64,000 nucleotides of DNA from Gilliamella apicola. Its GTDB lineage: Bacteria > Pseudomonadota > Gammaproteobacteria > Enterobacterales > Orbaceae. The notes under the pieces were generated by a model. The model did no database searches. It was not told the origin of the DNA and saw only the letters and a list, made by a program, of their open reading frames with translations. The position numbers and the translations under genes were made by a program. Below are positions 48,160 through 57,979 of the stretch, in pieces. Each line of letters begins with the position of its first letter. Position 1 is the stretch's first letter. The stretch spans positions 1,488,001-1,552,000 of the forward strand of contig NZ_CP007445.1 of assembly GCF_000599985.1 (NCBI RefSeq). The letters run 5' to 3'.

Positions 48160-48614
48160 GGTTGCTTCTCCTGATCTTTAGATAGAATTGTTCTTTTTGG
48201 CGACATAATTTTTTTTTGGAAGTTTTCGGTTAGAAAAGCGGTAAAAATTAACACAATAAGCGACCCGCCTACAGTGCTAAAAATTATAGGGATCCAATTT
48301 TCTAATAAAAGTGAATAATTATCCATTATACCCATTGCTGCTGGGATAAAAAGAACCGTCATATAACGCATAAATATATTACAACTATTTTTGATCCAAC
48401 AAGTTGGAACAAGCTGGAAAGCAAGTAAGAAAAATAGAAGTAACAAACCAATAATACTGCCAGGAATCATTATCGGTATTATTTTTGAGATTATATTTCC
48501 CGCCCATAAACAGAGAGTTAAAATAATCAATCCTCGACCATAGCTGAACAGCGTATAGTATAAAGAATAGAGTCGATGTTTTATCGTTGCATGTTTGGCT
48601 AAAAAATGTTTCAT
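48156..48614 (-). CDS. yohJ: LrgA/CidA-family holin-like protein
   Basis: A 152-residue protein with four membrane segments and the LrgA core (IPGSIIGLLLLFFLL near 55-70, FIPAAMGIMD near 92). Pairs with the overlapping yohK. Longer than usual at its charged C-terminal tail. Confidence 0.88.
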
Positions 48615-48717
48615 AATATTATATTGCTAAATATTTTAAACTTTATGATGATTATTTATATCTGCGGCTTCAATGATATAAATAGAATTGGTTCTATCAT
48701 ACGCCCGTCAAATTCAA

Positions 48718-50151
48718 TTATCCAACTAAATTATGACAATAGTTATAAAGTTGTTTAATTATTGTTAATTTTTCAGGTTGTTGAATATAGGTTTCAGCCA
48801 ACAGTTCAAGATTCAATAAATAATCTTGTATTTTGGGTGTATTAAGTTTGTCTCGACAATAGTTGTACCAAATGGTTTGTTCTCGTTCAGTTAATGCTTG
48901 AGGATAGTTTCGGGCTTTATATCTAAAAAAAAGAGTAGCTAAACGAGGATCATCAAATGTTAAAGATAGGCTATCTAACAGTTGAGTGGGTGTTGTTCGA
49001 ATCGTTTCACAGCGTAATTTATCTTGATTATTCAAAAAACCTTGGTAAATTTGAGCATCAACATCTGAATTAATTGGATAATTATTATCAATATTAAACA
49101 ATTCTTGCATCTTATTTTGCAGCAAATTTTGATTTTCTTGTAGTTTTTGTAGTTTAATTAAACATTGTTCAACATCAAGCCCAAATCGTTTTGCATTTTC
49201 AGGTAACAAGGTTTTTAATGGAGCAACTATAGGGCATTTATTGGTATGAATTAATTTTAAAGGAATTCGCGATTCTCCTAACTCTAGATCTTCTGTTTTT
49301 GTATACAGTTTCTCATTGATTTGTTCAACGGACAAATCAATGAGGAGGTCAATATCACCCGCTAAATCACATATAACAGCTGCATTATTTTGTATTGGAT
49401 GCCAAATTATTGGAGCAACCACTGATAGATTACCTCGATGACTACCTAGCATGCCCGATACATGAATGATAGGTGTCATATTGACAACATCTATAAGATC
49501 AGCAACTTTGTTTTTATTACGTAATAAGAAAAAATAATTAAATAATTTGGGTTGTTTTTCTTTTATTAGTTTAGCCATAGCAATAGTTGCATAAACATCG
49601 GACATAGCATCGTGAGCATGTTCATGCTTAATATTATTTGCTTGAGTTAGATGCTCCAAACGAAAGCTAGGAAGGCCGTTATCATTGATAGGCCAATTGA
49701 TACCATCTGGTCTTAATGCATAACAAGCTCTAACAACATCAAGAAGATCCCACCTAGAATTACCGTTCTGCCAACTATAGGAATAGGGATCATAAAAGTT
49801 ACGATATAAAATATTACGAGTGACTTCATCATCAAATCGGATATTATTATATCCTAAAATACATGTGTTGGGTTCACTAAAAGCTTGATAGATTTGTTTA
49901 GTAAATTCAGCTTCACAAATGCCGTTTTGATTGGCTTTCTGAGGAGTAATTCCAGTAATAAGCACAGCCTCAGGATTTGGCAAATAATCTTGAGCAATTT
50001 GACAATAAATAACTAAAGGATCTTCAATGATGTTAAAATCACCGTCAGTTCGAACTCCTGCAAACTGTGCTGGGCGATCTAAAGCAGGGTTTATACCAAA
50101 AGTTTCATAATCATGAAAGTAAAAAGTTGGCTGATTTAAGTCGTTTTTCAT
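48718..50151 (-). CDS. sbcB: Exodeoxyribonuclease I
   Basis: A 477-residue 3'-5' single-strand exonuclease used in recombination and mismatch repair. DEDDh motifs: FHDYETFG (with Asp-Glu) at about 12-19, GYNNIRFDDE near 100-109, and AHDAMSDVYAT near 180-190. The rest follows E. coli SbcB (ExoI C-terminal domain). Length matches E. coli (475). Confidence 0.95.
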   Translation of the reverse strand: MKNDLNQPTFYFHDYETFGINPALDRPAQFAGVRTDGDFNIIEDPLVIYCQIAQDYLPNPEAVLITGITPQKANQNGICEAEFTKQIYQAFSEPNTCILGYNNIRFDDEVTRNILYRNFYDPYSYSWQNGNSRWDLLDVVRACYALRPDGINWPINDNGLPSFRLEHLTQANNIKHEHAHDAMSDVYATIAMAKLIKEKQPKLFNYFFLLRNKNKVADLIDVVNMTPIIHVSGMLGSHRGNLSVVAPIIWHPIQNNAAVICDLAGDIDLLIDLSVEQINEKLYTKTEDLELGESRIPLKLIHTNKCPIVAPLKTLLPENAKRFGLDVEQCLIKLQKLQENQNLLQNKMQELFNIDNNYPINSDVDAQIYQGFLNNQDKLRCETIRTTPTQLLDSLSLTFDDPRLATLFFRYKARNYPQALTEREQTIWYNYCRDKLNTPKIQDYLLNLELLAETYIQQPEKLTIIKQLYNYCHNLVG

Positions 50152-50381
50152 TATTCTTTTTGCCTTTAATTGTCTTTTATTTCTATATTTTCAATAGTTT
50201 ATTTAATTTGTTATTCAATTTTGTTTTTTCACGGTTATAACTTTTTTGATTGTTAACTTGCAATTGTGTACATAATTATATTTTTAGTTGTGTACAGAAT
50301 GTATAAAATAAAAATGGCTATAAACTATCAAAATAACAACATTAGTAAATAAAGCTTATCTGGTTATATTAAATTACTAAC

Positions 50382-50490
50382 AGTGATGAATTAGGTGTAA
50401 GAATATCACAAAACGGAATTATTACCTTTCAATTTCGTTATAGATGGAATGGAAAGGCACAACGATTGTCATTTGGGAGACAATCGTTCA
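50382..50490 (+). pseudogene. Integrase N-terminal relic
   Basis: A plus-strand frame reads SDELGVRISQNGIITFQFRY then RWNGKAQRLSFG, the DUF4102 arm-binding pattern of a P4-type integrase. Stops precede it and it runs into the end of pentapeptide gene 3. Marks this array as mobile-element territory. The remainder of 50152-50499 holds nothing else I can name. Confidence 0.65.
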
Positions 50491-50499
50491 TGGAGTTGT

Positions 50500-51231
50500 T
50501 CATAAATCATTGTTTTGCGCCTTTAACCATTCTGGACGCTCACCTTTACCACAATAAAAATCAATAATATCTAATAGGCGAGGGTAAAATTTAAGCGAGT
50601 CCTCACCGTCCATATCAAGAATGTCTTGTTTGCTAAATTGACGCCATTCACTAGCTAAATGATTCTGATAATGTGTATTAGCACAACTACTAGCTCTGAC
50701 ATAATCACCATATATTGAAATAAAATATTTTTCACCTAATATAATGAATGTTGATTCAGGTAATATAGTACGATGAAGCTTTGGACAGCTCAGATCTACA
50801 TCTCTCAGATTGACACCTCTCAAGTCTGCATTACTTAGGTCTGCGCCTCTCAAGTCTGCATTACTTAGGTCTGCGCCTCTCAAGTCTGCAGTATTTAGGT
50901 CTGCACCTCTCAGGTCTGCACCTCTCAGGTTTGCGGATTGCAAGACTGCACGGTACAGATTTGCGTGACTCAGGTTGGCATATCTTAGATCAGCATTTTT
51001 CAGATTGCAAAAACACAGTTCAGCACCTTTTAGGTTGGTATAACTCAGTTTAGCATGTGTTAGGTTGCTATCATTTAAGCTAGCACATCTTAGGTCGGCA
51101 GCTACTATTTTGCTATAACTCAGGTCAGCATCAAGTTCTATTTGACCTCCATTCTTGCCATTAGAGGTAAGCCAAATTTTATGCCTTTTAAATATTTTAT
51201 TTATTTTACAAATATCCATCAAATCCACCAC
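50500..51231 (-). CDS. Pentapeptide-repeat protein, copy 3
   Basis: A 243-residue protein. Residues ~1-30 are a short lead (HKIWLTSNGKNGGQIELDAD), ~30-150 a right-handed quadrilateral beta-helix of A(D/N)LRG-type repeats (LRGADLRGADLNTADLRGAD), then a ~90-residue C-terminal module (FIILGEKYFISIYGDYVR, EWRQFSKQDILDMDGED, LDIIDFYCGKGERPEWLKA). No membrane segment. The same build is known in phage-associated pentapeptide proteins; function is unknown. Nearly the same as copy 2 in the C-terminal module. Confidence 0.85.
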   Translation of the reverse strand: MVDLMDICKINKIFKRHKIWLTSNGKNGGQIELDADLSYSKIVAADLRCASLNDSNLTHAKLSYTNLKGAELCFCNLKNADLRYANLSHANLYRAVLQSANLRGADLRGADLNTADLRGADLSNADLRGADLSNADLRGVNLRDVDLSCPKLHRTILPESTFIILGEKYFISIYGDYVRASSCANTHYQNHLASEWRQFSKQDILDMDGEDSLKFYPRLLDIIDFYCGKGERPEWLKAQNNDL

Positions 51232-51938
51232 GTTTTAGTTATTCATTAGTTAGTTCAATGATTATATTATAAATGTAATTTTTTTAATGTTCAGATTTTT
51301 TTGTCAACTTAGGACTATACAACTGCATGTAACATCAGCTATAAAGTGGTGTATTAGCCTACAGATTATAGAATGATGTGAATTAATGAAATTGAGTCCT
51401 AAAAACATTGGGATAAAAATGGAAATATCATATAGAGAACGAGCAAAAATTTGGCTAGCAATTGAAAATTACAGAACATCTTCCATATTAAAAATATGTT
51501 ACATCCAATGTTAATGCTATAGTTGGCTAGAAATTTAGAATTACGGCTATCTTTAGTTAATGAATTCCATTTTGATAGCGCCCTTAAATTTAATTCATAT
51601 TGAAATTCTGTATTTTCAGGAATAAAAATACTTTCAGAATCTAATTTCGAGCTTATGAACCGTTGAAAAAATATAAATCTTTTATTTTTAACTATATAGT
51701 TAGAAATTTTTTATTTAAAAGTTTTTAAAATTTTTCCATAACTAAATGCTAGCAAAAAAATCCACTAGGAGGTGGCGTATTTCTTCATTTAGCTGTTTAA
51801 CTGAACTGTTTTGACTATCTACCACAACATACCTATCGCCAACCCGTATTTTAGTAACATATATTTTTTTTAACCTGTAAATATTGAGCGGGTCTACTAA
51901 ATTCCACTAATCTGGATTACAATCGTTCTTGAAATTGT
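51232..51938. repeat. Duplicated spacer of the pentapeptide array, copy A
   Basis: About 700 bp nearly identical to 52752-53464. On the minus strand, just after pentapeptide gene 2, a 66-codon ORF frame (MIYEQFQERL-stop-SRL, then PAQYLQVKK) overlaps the gene end. Further on are other broken frames (FIPENTEFQYELNLRALSK-like). In this copy an extra A in the AAAAAAA run also breaks the small ORF. Confidence 0.75.
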
Positions 51939-52751
51939 TCATAAATCATTGTTTTGCGCCTTTAACCATTCTGGGCGCTCACCTTTACCACAATAAAAAT
52001 CAATAATATCTAATAGGCGAGGGTAAAATTTAAGCGAGTCCTCACCGTCCATATCAAGAATGTCTTGTTTGCTAAATTGACGCCATTCACTAGCTAAATG
52101 ATTCTGATAATGTGTATTAGCACAACTACTAGCTCTGACATAATCACCATATATTGAAATAATATATTTTTCACCTAATATAATGAATGTTGATTCAGGT
52201 AATATAGTACGATTAAGGTTTGGACAGCTCAGATCTACATCTCTCAGATTGACACCTCTCAAGTCTGCATAACTTAGGTCTGTACCTCTCAAGTCTGCAT
52301 TACTTAGGTCTGCGCCTCTCAAATCTGTATCGCTTAAGTCCGCACCTCTCAGGTCTGCGGATTGCAAGAATGCATCTCTTAGGTTCGCACCTCTCAGGTT
52401 TGCGGATTGCAAGATTGAACGATACAGATGTGCGTCAATGAGATTGGCACATCTTAGATCAGCATTTTCCAGCTTGCAAAAACCTAGGTTTATACGTTCT
52501 AGATTGGTACAACACAGTTCAGCCCATTCTAGATTGCAAAAACTCAGGTCAGCACCTTTTAGGTTGGTATAACTCAATTTAGCATGTGTTAGGTTGCTAC
52601 TATTTAAGTTAGCACATCTTAGGTCGGCAGCTACTATTTTGCTATAACTCAGGTCATCATCAAGTTCTATTTGACATCCATTCTTGCCATTAGAGGTAAG
52701 CCAAATTTTATGTTTTTTCAATATTTCATTCATTTCATTACTGTTCATCAA
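51939..52751 (-). CDS. Pentapeptide-repeat protein, copy 2
   Basis: A 270-residue protein, longest of the three because it has extra repeats (LRGANLRDAFLQSADLRGAD, then SDTDLRGADLSNADLRGTDL). Lead and C-terminal module are as in copy 3. Some repeats have Cys or Trp at the central position (LSFCNLEWAELCCTNLER), so the helix face is diversified. Starts just after an ATG pair MMNSNEMNE shared with copy 1. Confidence 0.85.
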   Translation of the reverse strand: MMNSNEMNEILKKHKIWLTSNGKNGCQIELDDDLSYSKIVAADLRCANLNSSNLTHAKLSYTNLKGADLSFCNLEWAELCCTNLERINLGFCKLENADLRCANLIDAHLYRSILQSANLRGANLRDAFLQSADLRGADLSDTDLRGADLSNADLRGTDLSYADLRGVNLRDVDLSCPNLNRTILPESTFIILGEKYIISIYGDYVRASSCANTHYQNHLASEWRQFSKQDILDMDGEDSLKFYPRLLDIIDFYCGKGERPEWLKAQNNDL

Positions 52752-53464
52752 CCCACCACGTTTTAGTTATTCATTAGTTAGTTCAATGATTATATTATAA
52801 ATGTAATTTTTTAAATGTTCAGTTTTTTTGTCAACTTAGGACTATACAACTGCATGTAACATCAGCTATAAAGTGGTGTATCAGCCTACAGATTATAGAA
52901 TGATGTAAATTAATGAAATTGAGTCCCAAAAACATTGGGATGAAAATGGAAATATCATATAGAGAACGAGCAAAAATTTGGCTAACAATTGAAAATAACA
53001 GAACATCTTCCATATTAATAATATGTTACATCCAATGTTAATGCTATAGTTGTCTAGAAATTTAGAATTACGGCTATCTTTAGTTAATGAATTTCATTTT
53101 GATAGCGCCCTTAAATTTAATTCATATTGAAATTCTGTATTTTCAGGAATAAAAATACTTTTAGAATTTAATTTCAAGCTTATGAACCGTTGAAAAAATA
53201 TAAATCTTTTATTTTTAAATATATAGTTAGAAATTTTTTATCTAAAAGTTTTAAAAATTTTTCCATAACTAAATGCTAGTAAAGAAATTCACTAGGAGGT
53301 GGCGTATTTCTTCATTTAGCTGTTTAACTGAACTGTTTTTACTATCTACCACAACATACCTATCGCCAACCCGTATCTTAGTAACATATATTTTTTTAAC
53401 CTGTAAATATTGAGCGGGTCTACTAAATTCCTCTAATCTGGATTATAGTCGTTCTTGGAATTGT
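52752..53464. repeat. Duplicated spacer of the pentapeptide array, copy B
   Basis: Mate of 51232-51938. The small overlapping ORF (minus strand, from about 53472) has the same TAA at codon 11, then is open through VKKIYVTKIRVGDRYVVVDS, KNSSVKQLNEEIRHLLVNFF. An upstream frame with FIPENTEFQYELNLRALSK is also broken once. These are relics that were duplicated with the array. Confidence 0.75.
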
Positions 53465-54184
53465 TCATAAATCATCGTTTTGCGCCTTTAACCATTCTGG
53501 GCGCTCACCTTTACCACAATAAAAATCAATAATATCTAATAGGCGAGGGTGAAATTTAAGCCAGTCATCGCCCATATCAATAATGTCTTGTTTGCTAAAT
53601 TGACGCCATTCACTAGCTGAATGAACCTCACAACCTACTCTGACATTATCACCACATATTGAAATAAAATATTTTTCACCAAATATAATGAAAGTTGATT
53701 CAGGTAAATCAGTACTAGTCAGGTTAATATCTTGTAGATCTGCATTATTCAGATCAACACCTCTCAAGTCTGCATTACTTAGGTCTGCACTACTCAGGTC
53801 TGTATAATCCAGATCTGCTCCTTTCAGGTCTGAACCTTTCAGATCGGCTCCTTTCAGAGATGCACTTTTCAAATCTGTACCTCTCAAGTTAGCTTCTCTT
53901 AGGTTTGCTCCTCTAAGGTTGGCTCCTCTCAGATCTGCACCTCTAAGATTGGAGCCTCTAAGGTTAGCTCCTCTTAGGTCGGCATCATTTAGGTCAGCAC
54001 CTCTAAGGTCAACACCACCTAAGTCAGCACCTCGAAGGTTGGCACTTCTAAGGTTGACACCACTTAACTCTGCATCTCCCAATTTGGCATTTTTCAGGTC
54101 TGCTTTTTCTCCGTTTTTGCCGCGAGAAAAGATCCAAATTTCATGTTGTTCCAATATTTCATTCATTTCATTACTGTTCATCAA
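53465..54184 (-). CDS. Pentapeptide-repeat protein, copy 1
   Basis: A 239-residue protein with the most regular repeats (LRGADLRGANLRGANLREAN, about 24 pentapeptides from residue 28 to 145), then the C-terminal module ISICGDNVRVGCEVHSASEW, RQFSKQDIIDMGDDWLKF. This module is closer to the usual form of the family (VRVGC...EWRNFSDDEI) than in copies 2 and 3, so it is probably the parental gene. Begins MMNSNEMNEILEQHEIWIF. Confidence 0.85.
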   Translation of the reverse strand: MMNSNEMNEILEQHEIWIFSRGKNGEKADLKNAKLGDAELSGVNLRSANLRGADLGGVDLRGADLNDADLRGANLRGSNLRGADLRGANLRGANLREANLRGTDLKSASLKGADLKGSDLKGADLDYTDLSSADLSNADLRGVDLNNADLQDINLTSTDLPESTFIIFGEKYFISICGDNVRVGCEVHSASEWRQFSKQDIIDMGDDWLKFHPRLLDIIDFYCGKGERPEWLKAQNDDL

Positions 54185-54838
54185 CCCACCATGTTTTATA
54201 AAGTCATCAGTTAGTTTAGTGATAAAATTATAAATGTAATATTCTAAATATCCATGTTGTTTTATAGACTCAATTGAAAATTCTAATATACACGTTTCTA
54301 TTCTAGTTAATTCACTGTGTTAGTCCAATAAAAAGCTAATGAAAGGAAAAGGATTTAAGTAACATTCTTTTTTTGTATTACTCTAACTTTTGTTTTGCTA
54401 AGCAATATCTCTTCAATAGATTGCTATGGTGTAATAATTATAGATGGTTTGGAACTTTCTAGTTGTTTGTCATAGAGCACATTTTTCCAATGAGGATCGT
54501 CTCAAATGGCATTAATAACTTTATTTTCATAATCCATTTCTCTATTGAAGTTAACCATAGTTTAACCTATATTCGATATTTACTACTCTAATTTAGCTTT
54601 AGTAGGTTATAATCGAAAATAAAGATTTTGTTTATTGTGATTTATGTTTTATAACTTAATTAGGATTAACATTAAAAATTGATTATTTAAAAGATCACTT
54701 GAATAATGAAACAGATAAAAATATGCAAGATATAATAAATAATAATTTATTTAAAACGAATATTTAATTTAAGTAAAAATAAAAGGGAATGGATTAATAT
54801 CATTCCCTTTTTATTTAATTATGAATAATAGACAATTT
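54185..54838. other. Spacer with a decayed ORF
   Basis: A minus-strand frame from ATG 54558 reads MVNFNREMDYENKVINAI-stop-DDPHWKNVLYDKQLE, SSKPSIIITP-stop-QSIEEILLSKTKV, about 70 codons with two in-frame stops. It looks like a dead gene of unknown family. The rest is AT-rich without features until the terminator at 54781. Confidence 0.5.
54781..54813 (-). terminator. Terminator after ubiT
   Basis: Eleven-base stem AAAAGGGAATG/CATTCCCTTTT with a 9-nt loop and T runs on both strands. Closes the antiporter-ubiT operon. Confidence 0.8.
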
Positions 54839-55345
54839 TTACTCTTTTGGCGCACTCTCAATTAAATCTGCTAACTTTTCAAGAGTTATTCTGAGAGGTT
54901 TAGGCATAGATTCTAATTCAATTGAATCCATTAAGTTTTTAACATATAGACCGAGCTCAGTATCTCCTTCAACAATTAAGCGACGTTGAAAAAAGAGTGT
55001 ATCGGGGTCTTGCCGTCTAGTTGCAATCATTATCAGATCATTAGCATTGCCAATGAAGCTTACATCAGCAATTTCTTCACGACTGACAACTAATTTATTT
55101 TCTATTAGGCTAACAAACCATATTAATTGTAGATCTGTAACTTCAATTTTAAGCCAGCGATTTTCCAAAAAATCAAGATCACCATCTTCAAGTGAATGTT
55201 TAAATTGTAATTGTAACAATTGTTCAATAACTTGTTTTTTTAAATTAAAAGGAATACATCGTAAAGTAACTCCCAATACTTGAGGTGCTTTATCAACAAA
55301 CGTTGAATGTATTTTTCCTAATAAATTGTGCTGGCTTTCTATCAT
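54839..55345 (-). CDS. ubiT: Anaerobic ubiquinone biosynthesis accessory factor UbiT (YhbT)
   Basis: A 168-residue SCP2 lipid-carrier domain protein that binds hydrophobic quinone intermediates for O2-independent ubiquinone synthesis. Matches E. coli YhbT through LKKQVIEQLLQLQFKHSLED, LVVSREEIADVSF, DPDTLFFQRRLIVEGDTELG and LYVKNLMDSIELE. Its ATG directly follows the antiporter stop. The usual UbiU/UbiV partners are not in the window. Confidence 0.9.
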   Translation of the reverse strand: MIESQHNLLGKIHSTFVDKAPQVLGVTLRCIPFNLKKQVIEQLLQLQFKHSLEDGDLDFLENRWLKIEVTDLQLIWFVSLIENKLVVSREEIADVSFIGNANDLIMIATRRQDPDTLFFQRRLIVEGDTELGLYVKNLMDSIELESMPKPLRITLEKLADLIESAPKE

Positions 55346-56974
55346 TTACACATCTCCAGAGATCATTTTCTCATAAATATCTAAATCAGTGTTTAGATGC
55401 TCAAAAGTCTCTTCACTTACTTCATTACGAATTTTCATTTGTAATAGTGCGGTACGTTCTGCACCAATTGCAACCAAACGCATACGTCTTTCTAGATTTT
55501 CAGCTTCAAGGGCTTTTTGTTCTAAATCTTTAAGACCTGTTCTGCGTCTTAATGAACCGATAACACGCGAGCCAACTTCGTGAATTATTTCTTGATCCAA
55601 ACCTGCTTCAGAAGTTTCTTGTAGTAAGTTGTTTTGCATTTTTTCTAGACTAATAATAGCTTCTTCCGCCATTTGTCCTTTCACTGTTAAAATTTCATTA
55701 TCTTGTTTTGAATTATCTAAAATTACACTACCTCGTAATAAAATAGGTAATATAACTACTGCAACAATCAATGAAATTAAGATAATTCCTGTAGCGATAA
55801 AGACAAGTTGATATCGTCCAGCAATAGTCATTGGAATAGATAATACACCAGCTAATGTTATTGCTCCACGGACACCAGCAAAAGTTGAAATTAATAGATC
55901 ACGATTTGTATATGCTCTAAATGCTAGAGGTCGTTTTGTTCCAAAAGGCATGGTTGGCATGTGTTTCATAGCCCATAACCAAGCAAATCTTGTTCCCATT
56001 AATACGATAAAAACAAATAAAACAATCAAGCATAACTGCCATAATTCAATTGATGCATCAGTTTGGTTTTCAGCAAAAGTATTATTTAAAATACTAGGTA
56101 ATTGTATGCCTAACAGAACAAAAACAAATCCGTTGAATACAAAAGTTAACATTGACCATGCACTATCTGATTGTAAACGTGTTGTCAACGGCGCATTACG
56201 CATCATTCCTGAATGATTAACGGTCATACCTGCACTTACAGCTGCTAAAATACCTGAGCAATGGCATTCTTCAGCAATGATATAAGCCGCAAATGGAAGT
56301 AAGAATAATAATACAATTTGAATTGCTGGGTCATTATTAGTAAGTTGATTTATTTTGCGTAAAATTCTAGCATATAACCAAGTAAATAAAACTCCAACAG
56401 CTAAACCGCCAACAGCTACGACAAAGAAAGATATACTGATTTGCAATAAATCAAATTCTAGTAACCCAGTTGCGATTGCGATTGCAAACTTCAAAGAAAC
56501 TAGACCTGAAGCATCATTCATTAAGGCTTCACCTTCAATGATTTCCATCTTTTCTTTTTCTATACGGCCTTTACCAACAATTCCACTTAAGGCAACAGCA
56601 TCGGTAGGTGATAAGACGGCTGCAAGAGCTAAAGCTGCTGCTAGTTGAACGTTTGGTAACATCCAGTGAAGAATGTAACCTAAAGCGATGATTGAGATAA
56701 CCACCAATACAAGTGCTAATCCAACAATCTCTCTGAAATTATATACAAAGTCTTTAACAGATGTTTTTCGACCATCAGCAAACAGTAATGGTGGAATAAA
56801 TAATACAAGAAATAGTTCTGGATCGAATTTTACATAAACACCAAATGCAGCCAAAATGCAACCTAACAATATTTGCATTAGAGGTAATGGTATTTGGATT
56901 GGTAACATTTTAACAACGACACCAGAAAGTGATACAATTAATACAAGAAGTAAAATTATTGAAAAAAGTTCCAT
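55346..56974 (-). CDS. CPA1 Na+/H+ antiporter (YjcE-like)
   Basis: A 542-residue inner-membrane antiporter with about 12 helices. The CPA1 signature is in TM5: ALAAVLSPTDAVALSGIVGK then EGEALMNDASGLV. The C-terminal ~130 residues are a charged cytoplasmic domain with coiled coils. Similar in length and order to E. coli YjcE (549). It is the first gene of an operon with ubiT, abutting with no gap. Confidence 0.9.
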   Translation of the reverse strand: MELFSIILLLVLIVSLSGVVVKMLPIQIPLPLMQILLGCILAAFGVYVKFDPELFLVLFIPPLLFADGRKTSVKDFVYNFREIVGLALVLVVISIIALGYILHWMLPNVQLAAALALAAVLSPTDAVALSGIVGKGRIEKEKMEIIEGEALMNDASGLVSLKFAIAIATGLLEFDLLQISISFFVVAVGGLAVGVLFTWLYARILRKINQLTNNDPAIQIVLLFLLPFAAYIIAEECHCSGILAAVSAGMTVNHSGMMRNAPLTTRLQSDSAWSMLTFVFNGFVFVLLGIQLPSILNNTFAENQTDASIELWQLCLIVLFVFIVLMGTRFAWLWAMKHMPTMPFGTKRPLAFRAYTNRDLLISTFAGVRGAITLAGVLSIPMTIAGRYQLVFIATGIILISLIVAVVILPILLRGSVILDNSKQDNEILTVKGQMAEEAIISLEKMQNNLLQETSEAGLDQEIIHEVGSRVIGSLRRRTGLKDLEQKALEAENLERRMRLVAIGAERTALLQMKIRNEVSEETFEHLNTDLDIYEKMISGDV

Positions 56975-57127
56975 AGCTTGTCTTTTATTTATCCTATAAT
57001 CCTATTGTTATTATTTGATTATATCGGATTTTTATCTTAATTTCAGGTTAAATTTCATAAAATTACTTAATTTTTGTTCATAAAATAATATTAATCAAAA
57101 AAACAATAATCTAATTAAAGGTTTTGC

Positions 57128-57820
57128 ATGGAAAATTGGCATAGAGCATTTGTTTTGCATACGCGTACTCAGACTGAAAGTAGCTTATTAGTTGATCTAT
57201 TTATTGAGCATGGTGGCAAAATAACCGTTTTAGCTAAAGGCGCTCGACGAAAAAAATCCTCTTTAAAAGGCCTTTTACAACCTTTTACTCCTTTAATAGT
57301 ACAATATTCAGGTAAAGGTAATATAAAAATATTGCGTCAAGTTGAAGCTATATCTCTCACTTTACCATTAGTTTCGGTTTCATTATATAGCGCTTTTTAT
57401 TTAAATGAATTATTACATCGAGTACTAATTGCAGATACTGAGATGCCAACACTTTTTGATGATTATTTAAAAAGTTTACAACAACTAGCACAGCAAGCTC
57501 CTGCTGAGAATGTACTGCGTACTTTTGAGCTATCATTATTAGAAAATATGGGGTATTTCGTTGATTTTTTTCATTGTAGTGCGACAGGAGATGATATTGT
57601 TGAATCAATGTATTATCAATATCAATCCGAAAAGGGATTTATCAGTAGTTTATTAAGAAATAGTACCAGTTTCACAGGTGAACAAGTATTGGCTTTGGGA
57701 AAGCGTGATTTTAGCACTCCTGATACACTAAAAGCAGCTAAACGCTTTACTCGAATGGCTTTAAAGAATTATATCGGTTCAAAACCTTTTAAGAGTAGGG
57801 AGTTATTTTTAAAAATTTAG
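57128..57820 (+). CDS. recO: DNA repair protein RecO
   Basis: Loads RecA onto SSB-coated DNA with RecR (RecFOR pathway). A 230-residue protein: N-terminal OB fold (WHRAFVLHTRTQTESSLLVD LF, VLAKGARRKKSSLKGLLQPF), then a helical domain (YLNELLHRVL, FELSLLENMGY). In E. coli it sits with era and pdxJ; here it is alone. Confidence 0.95.
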   Translation: MENWHRAFVLHTRTQTESSLLVDLFIEHGGKITVLAKGARRKKSSLKGLLQPFTPLIVQYSGKGNIKILRQVEAISLTLPLVSVSLYSAFYLNELLHRVLIADTEMPTLFDDYLKSLQQLAQQAPAENVLRTFELSLLENMGYFVDFFHCSATGDDIVESMYYQYQSEKGFISSLLRNSTSFTGEQVLALGKRDFSTPDTLKAAKRFTRMALKNYIGSKPFKSRELFLKI

Positions 57821-57979
57821 ACATTTTAATCTAATTTATTGTAAAAAATAGGCAATTATATCACTCAACATAGTGACAATGTCACTTCAAATAAATGTAC
57901 TTATCATTATATTTTTTACTTGTATCTCCATTAAATATTGTCAAAAATTAAATCAAGTTTCACTTGACGCTCGAACGAC
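57821..57979. other. Spacer after recO
   Basis: Short AT-rich gap with no hairpin I trust; the LacI relic begins at about 57980. Confidence 0.4.

Noticed and set aside
53465..54184. Regular short repeats that could look like a CRISPR array
   Set aside because: The repeats are 15-bp codon-periodic units encoding pentapeptides in one open frame, with no unique spacers.
53919..54233. 104-codon plus-strand ORF opposite pentapeptide gene 1
   Set aside because: A mirror of the repeat code on the other strand (runs of PLRSAPLR), typical of antisense shadows.
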